From Paraburkholderia fungorum (GTDB lineage: Bacteria > Pseudomonadota > Gammaproteobacteria > Burkholderiales > Burkholderiaceae): a stretch of 64,000 nucleotides of DNA. The DNA lies in contig NZ_MCAS01000028.1 in NCBI RefSeq assembly GCF_003610895.1, forward strand, positions 1 to 64,000. The letters are read 5' to 3'. Both the position numbers and the translations under genes were made by a program. Positions 44,203 through 51,915 of this stretch are shown piece by piece. The notes under the pieces were generated by a model that made no database searches, was not told where the DNA came from, and worked only from the letters and a program-made list of their open reading frames with translations. Positions within the stretch are counted from its first letter, which is position 1. Every line of letters begins with the position of its first letter.

Positions 44203-44434
44203 GGCGGGGGTTCTCCTCTGTCGGCGTTATGGTGGACGGCGCCGGAATCTGCGCCGTCGGTGAATTACGCGCGAGTGTACGGAGAGCCACCAGGCCTGGC
44301 AAGGGCGGCGAAGCGGCCAACCCGGCACGCGCAAAAACAGGACGAACGCCACGACCGGGCCTGGCGGGCACGGCAGGCCATGGCAGGCGTCATGCACAGC
44401 ATCAAGATCGCCCTCTGAAAAGTCACCACCTCGA

Positions 44435-46000
44435 TCAGCCGTGCCGGGCATCCAGCGAAAACACCGTGACCGCGGCCTGCAACTGCCTCGCCTGATCCGC
44501 CATCGACGCCGCCGCGGCGGCCGCCTGCTCGACCAGCGCTGCATTCTGCTGGGTCACGTCGTCCATCTGCGCAACGGCGCGGTTCACTTCCTCGATGCCG
44601 GTGCTCTGCTCCTGCGACGCCGACGAAATCTCACCCATGATGTCGGTTACGCGTTTCACCGCATGCGTGACTTCCGCCATCGTCTGGCCGGCCCGCTCGG
44701 CCAGTTCGGCGCCGCTGCCCACGCGCGCGGTCGAGCTTTCGATCAGTTCCTTGATCTCCTTGGCCGACACCGCGCTGCGCTGCGCCAATGAACGCACCTC
44801 TCCCGCCACCACCGCGAAACCACGGCCCTGTTCGCCGGCGCGCGCCGCTTCCACCGCCGCGTTCAGCGCGAGAATGTTGGTCTGGAACGCGATCCCTTCG
44901 ATCACCGCGATGATGTCGGTCATGCGCTTCGAGCCCGCCGCCAGTTCGCGCATCGTTTCGACCACGTCGCCGACCAGGTTGCTGCCACGCGCCGCCACTT
45001 CCGATGCGCCATGCGCGACGCCTCCAGCCTGCTGGGCATTCTCGGCATTCAGCTTCACCGTCGACGTCAATTCCTGCATGCTCGATGCGGTTTCCTGCAA
45101 GGCGGCAGCCTGTTCCTCCGTGCGTTGCGACAGGTCGGTGTTGCCCTGCGCGATTTCGCCCGAGGCCATCAGGATCGATTCGCTCGACTCGCTGATACCC
45201 GACACGATGCCCGCCAGACGCTCGCGCATATTGCGCAGTGCGAACAGCATGCTGCCGGTATCGCCCGCGCGGGTGTCGACGCGCACGCTCAGGTCGCCGT
45301 CGGCGATACGGTTGGCGATGTGCATCGCGTAATCGGGTTCGCCGCCGAGTTGACGCGCGAGGCGCCGCGCGATCACCGTCGCGAGCAAGGTGCCTGCCGC
45401 GATCGCGCTCAGCACCAGCGCCAGCATGACGAAGCGCATGTGCCGATAGTCGGCGCTCGCTTCTTGCTGGGCCTCATTGGCTTGCTGACGGCGATAGTCG
45501 ATTAGCGCCGTGATGCGATCGCGCAGCGCCTCGCTCGACGCAATCGCGCGACGCACAAGTTCGTTGTTGTCGACGCCGGCCGGAATCGGTTCGAGCCCGA
45601 TCTGCTGATGCACGATACCTTCCCACACGCCCGACTTGCGCAGCACGGCGTCGAACATTTCCTGGCCCTTGCTGGTCGCGATGGTCGCGCGATACTGGTC
45701 GTAGGCGGCGTGCATTTCCTTGAGCGATGCGACGATGCCGTCCTTCAGCTTTTGACGGCCGGCGTCGTCGGCTGCGTAGCCGAGATTCGCGGCGGCAAGA
45801 TCGGAATCGATCTTGTGGCGGTTCGCCTCTTCCATCCAGTAGAGGCCATTCATGTGCTGGTCGCAGATGGCGTTGGTGATGTCATGCATCGACGACAACG
45901 TCTTCAGCGAAATCCCGCCGATCACGACACAGAATCCGATCACAACGGCAAACGCCAACACCAGCTTCCTGAATACGGTCATGCGGTCGAACCACTTCAT
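44435..46000 (-). CDS. Methyl-accepting chemotaxis protein (Tsr-like)
   Basis: A 521-residue chemoreceptor: TM1 about 10-32, a four-helix-bundle periplasmic sensor (about 33-190), TM2 about 192-213, a HAMP domain and a signalling domain with the invariant hairpin IIAVIEGIAFQTNILALNAAVEAARAGEQGRGFAVVAGEVRSLAQRS. No CheR-binding pentapeptide at the C terminus (ends DARHG). AAGGA ahead of the ATG at 46000 sets the start. A flagellar sigma-28 promoter match lies at 46100-46126. Confidence 0.93.
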   Translation of the reverse strand: MKWFDRMTVFRKLVLAFAVVIGFCVVIGGISLKTLSSMHDITNAICDQHMNGLYWMEEANRHKIDSDLAAANLGYAADDAGRQKLKDGIVASLKEMHAAYDQYRATIATSKGQEMFDAVLRKSGVWEGIVHQQIGLEPIPAGVDNNELVRRAIASSEALRDRITALIDYRRQQANEAQQEASADYRHMRFVMLALVLSAIAAGTLLATVIARRLARQLGGEPDYAMHIANRIADGDLSVRVDTRAGDTGSMLFALRNMRERLAGIVSGISESSESILMASGEIAQGNTDLSQRTEEQAAALQETASSMQELTSTVKLNAENAQQAGGVAHGASEVAARGSNLVGDVVETMRELAAGSKRMTDIIAVIEGIAFQTNILALNAAVEAARAGEQGRGFAVVAGEVRSLAQRSAVSAKEIKELIESSTARVGSGAELAERAGQTMAEVTHAVKRVTDIMGEISSASQEQSTGIEEVNRAVAQMDDVTQQNAALVEQAAAAAASMADQARQLQAAVTVFSLDARHG

Positions 46001-46099
46001 CTCACTATCCTTCACAAGTCCTGAGGGGACGCTCGCATCGCTGCGCCGCGGCAAACATGGGGCGTTTTTCTGGATATGTGTAGCGACGCTCCCACCTCT

Positions 46100-46126
46100 T
46101 TTACGGCGGCCAAAACAGAGACTTGA
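46100..46126 (-). promoter_or_regulatory. Sigma-28 (FliA) promoter candidate
   Basis: On the minus strand TCAAGTCT, 11 bases, then GCCGTAAA; the flagellar consensus is TAAAGTTT-N11-GCCGATAA (6 of 8 in each box). It stands 100 bases upstream of the chemoreceptor gene, a class expected to use it. Confidence 0.55.
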
Positions 46127-46203
46127 CGCGATAAATGGCGGGAATAACCGGGACAGGATGATGTAAGCAATGCCAGGTGTACGGGGCCGGATTGCTGGGC
46201 GGC

Positions 46204-46236
46204 CATACGGCGAGGTCATACGGCGAGGTCATACGG
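46204..46236. repeat. 13-bp tandem repeat
   Basis: Two full copies of CATACGGCGAGGT and a partial third (CATACGG), in the intergenic region between the chemoreceptor and the orphan terminator. Confidence 0.8.
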
Positions 46237-46309
46237 TTTACACGTCGGACCAGCGATTGGGATTTGTCTGATATTTGGGGATGGACCGAACCCGTAGACT
46301 TTATTTGCT

Positions 46310-46393
46310 GCGCTCGCCCCCACGAGCGCACGCGATGTTGTTGTAACTCTCCGACTTTCCGCTCACGCTCCCCGGCGTGAGCGGCTTTTTTTT
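46310..46393 (+). ncRNA. Candidate small RNA ending in orphan terminator
   Basis: A rightward intrinsic terminator (CCGCTCACGC/GCGTGAGCGG, then CT8; 46359-46393) has no rightward gene before it: the neighbours on both sides are leftward. Just upstream a second hairpin (GCGCTCG/CGAGCGC, 46310-46329) and a single-stranded spacer give the layout of an Hfq-type small RNA. The 5' end is not determined and no promoter is certain. Only a weak 67-codon frame overlaps it. Confidence 0.4.
46359..46393 (+). terminator. Orphan rho-independent terminator
   Basis: A 10-bp perfect stem with loop TCCCCG followed by eight Ts on the plus strand only, so it acts on rightward transcripts. Confidence 0.8.
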
Positions 46394-46450
46394 GTCTATA
46401 TGTTTCGTTGCGCTCGATTGCCCCGCGCACTCGGCGATGCGCGTTCGAAT

Positions 46451-47065
46451 CTACGGATGCCTGACGAATGCGTCGTTGGCAAGACAGAGCGTATGGTCGC
46501 GCACGTCCTCCGGCCACGCCGCGACGATCTCGTCAAAACGTGCACGATCGTCGGCATAGAGCGCGCGTGTTGCGTCCTCATAAGCAGGCAGATTGCCGGC
46601 GATTGCGGTCATGAAGCGATACACCGCCTCTTGCGCCGCACGCTTGCGGTCCTTGTCGTCGCCCGCCAGCCGCGCTGCTTCGACCAGTTTGCGCAGCGCA
46701 ACCGATGCGCCCCCCGATTGCCCGTTGAGCCAATCCCAGTGACGCGGCAGCAACGTCACCTCTCTTGCCACCACACCAAGCTTGGGCCGGCCACGGCCAC
46801 GCGGAGCGTCACCTTCTCCGGCGTCAGTGTCTGGGGTGGACTGCCCGGCAGGCGGCTGGCTTGCCAGCCTGGCAAGAATCTCTTTGGGCGTGCCGCGTAA
46901 ATCAAACTCGACCGGGCGACTCGTGATGGTGTCGAAAATCAGTACGGGCGCCTGTTCGCCGCGCGCCAGCACCTCCCGGACGGCAAGCGCCACCTCGGAC
47001 AAAGCGCCCGAGGCGATGCGACGATGCCCCTCGAAGGCGATGCAGGTATCAGGATGGGCGGTCAT
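46451..47065 (-). CDS. DUF2239 family protein
   Basis: A 204-residue protein of the DUF2239 family (function unknown). The first 75 residues form a compact domain (CIAFEGHRRIASGALSEVALAVREVL..VLIFDTITSRPVEFDLRG); the second half, after a GRGRPKLGV linker, is helical and includes LLPRHWDWLNGQSGGASVALRKLVE, which resembles a ribbon-helix or DNA-binding segment (inference). The ATG at 47065 is chosen because GGAG lies six bases before it. Twin palindromes in its promoter suggest autoregulation. Confidence 0.82.
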   Translation of the reverse strand: MTAHPDTCIAFEGHRRIASGALSEVALAVREVLARGEQAPVLIFDTITSRPVEFDLRGTPKEILARLASQPPAGQSTPDTDAGEGDAPRGRGRPKLGVVAREVTLLPRHWDWLNGQSGGASVALRKLVEAARLAGDDKDRKRAAQEAVYRFMTAIAGNLPAYEDATRALYADDRARFDEIVAAWPEDVRDHTLCLANDAFVRHP

Positions 47066-47095
47066 GACAAACTCCATGAAAATGAATTTGCCAAA

Positions 47096-47140
47096 TTATA
47101 CCCGGGTGTAAATTAAACACAACAATTTATCCGGGTAAAA
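47096..47140. promoter_or_regulatory. Twin palindromic operators of DUF2239 gene
   Basis: Two copies of a TTTACCCGGGTAAA-like palindrome: TTATACCCGGGTGTAA centred at 47103 and TTTATCCGGGTAAA centred at 47132, each with one mismatch between half sites and 29 bases apart. They lie 38 and 67 bases upstream of the gene. Confidence 0.6.
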
Positions 47141-47242
47141 TTATCAGAGCCGCGCGTGCGAGACGCCCGCGCTAATAGCGCCAGCTTTCCGCCCAAACGC
47201 GACGCGATCCGGCAGCCGGTACACCAGCGAACTGGCGCAGCC

Positions 47243-48754
47243 TCATCGCGCCGGCGACATCACGTCGCTGTGCCGATCCGCCCGCGCCGGCACCGGATAG
47301 CACAGCACGCGGTTGCGGCCTGCGTCCTTGGCCTCGTAGAGTGCCTCGTCCGCGGCGTTGACGAGTGCGCGGCTCGCTGCAAATACCTGGCTCCTGGTGC
47401 ACGCAATGCCGATGCTGATGGTCAGCACATGGTGCGAGCTCGCCACATGGCGAAGTTCGAGCGCCTGAACGGCGGCACGAATGTTTTCGGCGATACCCGC
47501 CGCCGCGGCTTCGTCGGTATCCGGCAGCAGCACCGCGAATTCTTCGCCGCCATAGCGCGCCGCGATATCGCCTGAGCGCCGCACGTTTTGCGCGATGCAG
47601 CGCGCCACGGCAATGAGCGCATCGTCGCCGGCCGAGTGACCGTATAGATCGTTGAAGCCTTTAAACGTGTCGACGTCGATCAGCAGCATCGATAAAGGCC
47701 AGCCGTTGCGTTGTGCGCGACGCCACTCCTCCTCCGCATGTTCCTCGAAAGTCCGGCGATTGTTCAGACCGGTCAGCCCGTCGGTGCGCGCCAGCGTGCG
47801 CAGCTCTTCTTCCGCTGCGCGGCGCTGCCGCAGTTGCTGCGAAAACAGGATGGCGAGCGCAATGATCGCCACGTCGAGCGCCGCGATCAGCGAGCCGATG
47901 ATCCACGCGCGCCGCCGCCACTCCACGTAGATATCGTGCGTGGAGAGCGCAACGTCGAGAATCAGCGGGTACATGTCGATATGGCGGAATGCATACCAGC
48001 GCTCGACACCGTCGATCGCCGCCGTGCCGAAAAAGTCGCCGCTCGGTTCCTGGAGGAAGCGCGAATAGTTCGAGGTGCCGGCTAGTCCCCGGCCGATGAT
48101 ATTGGGATCGTATGGGCGCCGCATCAGCATCGTGCCGTCGCTCAGCATCAGCGCCATCGAACCGCCCGGGCCCAGATTCATGCCGGCGAACAGGCGCCTG
48201 AAGTAAGTGAGCCGCATCGTGCCGACCACCACGCCGGCGAAGCTGCCGTCCGGCCGCGAGATGCGGCGACTCAGCGCAATGCTCACATCATTGCTGTTCA
48301 CTTTGGGTATGAACGGATGACTGACATACAGGCCGACGTTGGGCGAGTCGCGCTGGACCTGGAAGTAGTCCCGGTCGGCAAGATTGATTCGGCGGGGCGG
48401 CGTGGCTTGCGAATCGAACAGGATGTTGCCGGCGGGGTCGAGAACGAACATCGAACCGAGGTCTTTCGCGCTGGCGGAGCCGTCGAACAAAACCATCTGA
48501 CGAATCGCCGGCGGCAAGTCCAGCACGCCAGGCTGTTTCAGTCCGTCGATGACGGCGCGCAGCGACAGGTCGTAAATCTCGAGATTGCGCGACACGTCGC
48601 GTTCAACCAGCAGGGAGACGTTGAAGACGGAATCCTGCGCCCGGCGCAGCGCGTCATCGCGCATCTGCGACAAGACCCACACTGCGATCGCAAGTATCGC
48701 GCTGGCCAGCACGATACTGATAGCAATCACGATGTTCGGTCGGCGCGTCACCAT
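47243..48754 (-). CDS. Membrane diguanylate cyclase with dCache sensor
   Basis: A 503-residue inner-membrane GGDEF protein: TM1 about 9-29, a periplasmic double-Cache sensor (about 35-285), TM2 about 287-310 and a GGDEF domain (about 330-490). The active site reads RYGGEEF and the inhibitory I site RSGD precedes it by five residues, so it should be a feedback-controlled cyclase making c-di-GMP. It stands alone. Confidence 0.93.
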   Translation of the reverse strand: MVTRRPNIVIAISIVLASAILAIAVWVLSQMRDDALRRAQDSVFNVSLLVERDVSRNLEIYDLSLRAVIDGLKQPGVLDLPPAIRQMVLFDGSASAKDLGSMFVLDPAGNILFDSQATPPRRINLADRDYFQVQRDSPNVGLYVSHPFIPKVNSNDVSIALSRRISRPDGSFAGVVVGTMRLTYFRRLFAGMNLGPGGSMALMLSDGTMLMRRPYDPNIIGRGLAGTSNYSRFLQEPSGDFFGTAAIDGVERWYAFRHIDMYPLILDVALSTHDIYVEWRRRAWIIGSLIAALDVAIIALAILFSQQLRQRRAAEEELRTLARTDGLTGLNNRRTFEEHAEEEWRRAQRNGWPLSMLLIDVDTFKGFNDLYGHSAGDDALIAVARCIAQNVRRSGDIAARYGGEEFAVLLPDTDEAAAAGIAENIRAAVQALELRHVASSHHVLTISIGIACTRSQVFAASRALVNAADEALYEAKDAGRNRVLCYPVPARADRHSDVMSPAR

Positions 48755-49083
48755 GAGCTTTTCGTTCGTGCCTGCGCTGGCCTACGCGCGTGAAGAAAAT
48801 GGCCGCGGCCGGAAGGCGCGTCCCGTAAAACCGTAGCCTACCAGAGGCCGGGGCACGCCAAATGAGGGAAAAGGCAGGTTTTCGGCGGCTTGAGCGAAAA
48901 TTTTTAACGAAGGTGTGTCTCAAACCACCACAGTGGCTTGGCACAGGCGCCGCGGCGCAAAAACAGCACGGGCGTTAGGTTTTGCGCCTACGCGCCGCGT
49001 CCGCACACTTTCGCCCAGTAACCGGCCGGTTACGCCGGCCTGGCGCTCAATCAACCCTAACCCGCGTGCAAATCAAGCGCCGA
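48755..49083. other. Promoter region of diguanylate cyclase gene
   Basis: About 330 bases between two leftward genes. It includes a perfect 16-bp palindrome GTAACCGGCCGGTTAC (49018-49033), a possible operator or hairpin close to the end of the upstream gene. No gene is visible. Confidence 0.4.
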
Positions 49084-49758
49084 TCAGGATGCCACTCGGC
49101 TGAGCGCCCTGATATCGGCAACCTCCAGCACCGCTTCGGCTGCGCCATGGCGAGCGACCGCCAGCATCGCCTGGCCGATGTCTTCGGTGCTGAGAATGTG
49201 GTTGGGGAACACCGCGCGGAGCATCGGCAGGAGAAACCTGGTGGCGGTGTAGAACAACCGGTACGAGCGGGTCTTCGAACGGGCGCCGTTCAGCGGTTCG
49301 ATCACACCGGGGCGAAACAGGTAGACCCCTTTGAACGGCAGCCGCCGCAGCGCATTTTCGGTCTTACCCTTGACCCGCGCCCACATGCTGCGGCCGCGCT
49401 CAGTACTGTCGGTCCCCGCGCCGGACACGTAGACAAAGGTCATCTGCGGATTGAGACGGGCAAGCGTCTGCGCGGCGGCCAGTGTCAAGTCATACGTAAG
49501 CCGCGCATACCCGGCCTCCTGCATGCCTGCCGACGACACCCCCAAACAGAAAAAGCACGCGTCGAACCCTGTCAACGATGCCTCGACTCCCCGATAGTCC
49601 ATCAGGTCCGGCTGAATCAGTTCGACGAGGCGTGGGTCGAGCTGGCCGGTAGCGGTACGGCCAACCGTCTGGACCATTTCCACGTCGGGGGCGCGCAAGC
49701 ATTCGCGCAATACACCCTGTCCGACCATGCCGGTCGCGCCGAATATCAGAACCTTCAT
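49084..49758 (-). CDS. NAD(P)-binding oxidoreductase (atypical SDR)
   Basis: A 224-residue NAD(P)-binding protein related to HTATIP2/atypical short-chain dehydrogenases. The Rossmann motif GATGMVGQGVL is at the N terminus; FVYVSGAGTD and KGKTENALRRL provide the S and K-x-x-x-E pattern near the usual catalytic site. GGAG eight bases ahead supports the start at 49758. Substrate unknown; it is 179 bases downstream of the SDR on the same strand. Confidence 0.82.
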   Translation of the reverse strand: MKVLIFGATGMVGQGVLRECLRAPDVEMVQTVGRTATGQLDPRLVELIQPDLMDYRGVEASLTGFDACFFCLGVSSAGMQEAGYARLTYDLTLAAAQTLARLNPQMTFVYVSGAGTDSTERGRSMWARVKGKTENALRRLPFKGVYLFRPGVIEPLNGARSKTRSYRLFYTATRFLLPMLRAVFPNHILSTEDIGQAMLAVARHGAAEAVLEVADIRALSRVAS

Positions 49759-49937
49759 GATGCATGCTCCGTGATCTTGCCCGGCCGGCGCGAGCGCCGT
49801 CCCGAAACCCAGGCCACCGTTCGCGCCGGTATTGAACAAGAGCCACCGGTCTGACGCGCAATGTCCGCCGCGCTCCAATGTGCCATGCCGTTCGTCCTCA
49901 GGTGGCCTTGGGTTGAGTTGCCGGCTCAGTATAGTGT

Positions 49938-50813
49938 TCAGGCCTTCGCCGGTGCCGTGGGAAATACCGGCAGCTGCGCCGGCGCGGCAAAATCGGTCGC
50001 GTTGCTGACCGCTCGCCAGGCTTCGGCGCTCGCGGCGCGCACCTTGTCGCCCTCGCCGGCGTAATGCAAGGCGTCACTGCCGAGCAACAGATGCGCGGGC
50101 AATGAATCGTGATATGCGAGTTTCAGGACGACTTGCGCGACCTTTGCAGGATCGCTGGTTTCCTGGCCAAAGTGCTGGGACAGCATCTCGGCCACCGCGC
50201 CGACCGACGGCACATAGTCCGGCAGCAATGCCGGCGTCGCGCCGCTCGCTTCGGTGCCCCACTCGGTTTTCATGCCGCCGGGCTCGAGCGCCGTCACGTG
50301 GACGCCGAACGGCGCGAGTTCCTGGCTGATCACCTCGGTGAATCCGCCGACCGCCCACTTCGCCGCTTGATAGGCGCTCAATCCCGCGATCCCCACCCGG
50401 CCTCCCACCGACGAAATCTGGATGATGTGGCCGGCTCGTTGTGCCCGAAGCACCGGCAGCGCGGCGCGCGTGACGTTGACCACACCATAGAAGTTGGTGT
50501 CGATCTGGGCGCGGAAATCGTCCTCGGGCGTTTGCTCGAACGGCGCCAGGTGACCGAAACCCGCATTGTTCACGACCACGTCGAGCCGGCCGAACGCATC
50601 GACAGCGGCCTGTACCGCATGGCGCGCCGCCGCCGGGTCGGTGACGTCCAGCGCAACGGCGCGAACCTGCTCGCCATAGCGCGTCAGCAGTTCTGCCAAC
50701 TGACGCGGATCGCGCGCCGTCGCCACGACGCGCTCACCCGCGCGCAACGCTGCTTCGACAATTTCACGCCCAAGCCCGCGGGCACTTCCTGTAACCAACC
50801 AGACCTTCGACAT
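49938..50813 (-). CDS. Short-chain dehydrogenase/reductase
   Basis: A 291-residue classical SDR: cofactor motif TGSARGLG near residue 10, NNAG at about 83, and catalytic S-x12-Y-x3-K (SSVGG..YQAAKWA). Substrate unknown. Of two adjacent ATGs the second (50813) has better spacing to AAGGAG. A 20-bp palindromic site in its promoter (50834) matches one in the promoter of the neighbouring tetR gene, so the repressor almost certainly controls it. Confidence 0.9.
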   Translation of the reverse strand: MSKVWLVTGSARGLGREIVEAALRAGERVVATARDPRQLAELLTRYGEQVRAVALDVTDPAAARHAVQAAVDAFGRLDVVVNNAGFGHLAPFEQTPEDDFRAQIDTNFYGVVNVTRAALPVLRAQRAGHIIQISSVGGRVGIAGLSAYQAAKWAVGGFTEVISQELAPFGVHVTALEPGGMKTEWGTEASGATPALLPDYVPSVGAVAEMLSQHFGQETSDPAKVAQVVLKLAYHDSLPAHLLLGSDALHYAGEGDKVRAASAEAWRAVSNATDFAAPAQLPVFPTAPAKA

Positions 50814-50833
50814 CATGTGCTCCTTCAATTTAA

Positions 50834-50853
50834 ATGAGCAAGCAATCACTCAT
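50834..50853. promoter_or_regulatory. TetR operator at SDR promoter
   Basis: ATGAGCAAGCAATCACTCAT; outer arms AATGAG/CTCATT. The 12-base end GCAATCACTCAT is identical to that of the site at 51481 read on the minus strand. Confidence 0.65.
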
Positions 50854-50880
50854 TAATCGGACAAAAAAATCAGACCTAAA

Positions 50881-51453
50881 TCAGTTCTGGGCAATCGCGT
50901 GCCAGAACGCTTCAAAGCCGGCCTTGCGATAGCGGTCGGCGGCGGCCGGTTCACGGGCGATGAAATCCATGGTGGTTTCGGCCAGTGCCGCCATGATCGC
51001 CGTTACAAACCCAGGCGGCTGATCGCGCAACACGCCGCTCGCCACGCTCGCCTGAATCATCGTGTTGATATCCGGGAAGGACTCCATGCCGCTTGCACGT
51101 GTGCAATCGGTGAGCCGTTCCGACACGGTCAGTTGCGCCATTGCCCGGCGTTTTTGCGGCTGCGCCACGCCCCAGTCGACGAACTTGTCCCACACGTGCT
51201 GAGCGCGATCGCGCACGCTGGCTTGCTTTGGATAAGTAGTCATCATCACTTCGCGCAGGTCTGCCTTGATGCTCAGGTAGAGCTCGTTCAGCAACTCGTC
51301 CTTATTGTCGAAGTAAGTGAATAACGTTCCTTCTGCCACGCCCGCGAGTTTCGCGATGCGTGCAGTAGGCGCGCCCAGGCCTTGCTCGGCAATGACCTCG
51401 GTGGCGGCGGCAAGGATGGCGTTACGTTTGTCTTCGCTTTTCGGACGGGCCAT
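50881..51453 (-). CDS. TetR-family transcriptional repressor
   Basis: A 190-residue TetR regulator with an N-terminal helix-turn-helix (about 8-55, ATEVIAEQGLGAPTARIAKLAGVAEGTLFTYFDNKDELL) and a divergent ligand domain. Located directly upstream of the SDR on the same strand, 67 bases apart. A 20-bp operator copy in each promoter implies autoregulation and repression of the SDR (and perhaps the oxidoreductase beyond). Confidence 0.92.
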   Translation of the reverse strand: MARPKSEDKRNAILAAATEVIAEQGLGAPTARIAKLAGVAEGTLFTYFDNKDELLNELYLSIKADLREVMMTTYPKQASVRDRAQHVWDKFVDWGVAQPQKRRAMAQLTVSERLTDCTRASGMESFPDINTMIQASVASGVLRDQPPGFVTAIMAALAETTMDFIAREPAAADRYRKAGFEAFWHAIAQN

Positions 51454-51480
51454 ACGGTTCGCTTCGACTGCTTACTATAA

Positions 51481-51500
51481 ATGAGTGATTGCTCAATCAT
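51481..51500. promoter_or_regulatory. TetR operator at its own promoter
   Basis: ATGAGTGATTGCTCAATCAT, 28 bases upstream of the tetR start; on the minus strand it shares ATGA and GCAATCACTCAT at the same positions as the site at 50834. Confidence 0.65.
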
Positions 51501-51603
51501 ATATAGAGATGCCGGTTTGCTCAAGTCATTTTTGTTGCCCCGTTCATGTCAGACAATTACCGCCGGTCCAGGCGCATGGGGAAAATGAAATAAAAATGAA
51601 AGA

Positions 51604-51645
51604 CACATGTTTTCATCATGTGCCTAAATAGCTCAAAATTTAGGC
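51604..51645. repeat. Two adjacent hairpins
   Basis: CACATG/CATGTG (51604-51622) followed at once by GCCTAAAT/ATTTAGGC (51622-51645), in the 460-base region between tetR and the chemoreceptor. No T tract; they may be operators or a structured RNA. Confidence 0.5.
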
Positions 51646-51704
51646 GAAATGCCGCGTTCTTCGCTCATCGGGTGCAAGCTTAGTAGAGGAATACCCGGAA
51701 TTCC

Positions 51705-51732
51705 TTCAGTCCATAAGAATCCGATCCGATAA
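51705..51732 (+). promoter_or_regulatory. Weak sigma-28 promoter candidate
   Basis: TTCAGTCC, 12 bases, TCCGATAA (7 of 8 in the -10 box, poor -35), about 180 bases upstream of the chemoreceptor start. Confidence 0.3.
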
Positions 51733-51915
51733 CCGGTAAATGGGATACCCATTTGTACCCGACGTTCGACGCGCTGCCGCAAGGCGTCTTATGGTGGGCA
51801 CAAAGGAGAAACCGCGCGGGGCTGCCGGCATCAATGGCAGTCAGATAGACGCTCCCATGTCCGGACCTGAGAGTCCATTACGAACACTTCAACGTTTCGT
51901 TATTGGAGAAAAAAC

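Noticed and set aside
42688..44418. 576-codon open frame beginning in the palindromic repeat
   Set aside because: Starts with the repeat-derived KKVSAAPHRGN peptide and runs antisense to the permease gene.
46177..46380. 67-codon frame overlapping the orphan terminator
   Set aside because: No ribosome site, runs into the terminator stem, and composition is unlike real genes here; the small-RNA reading fits better.
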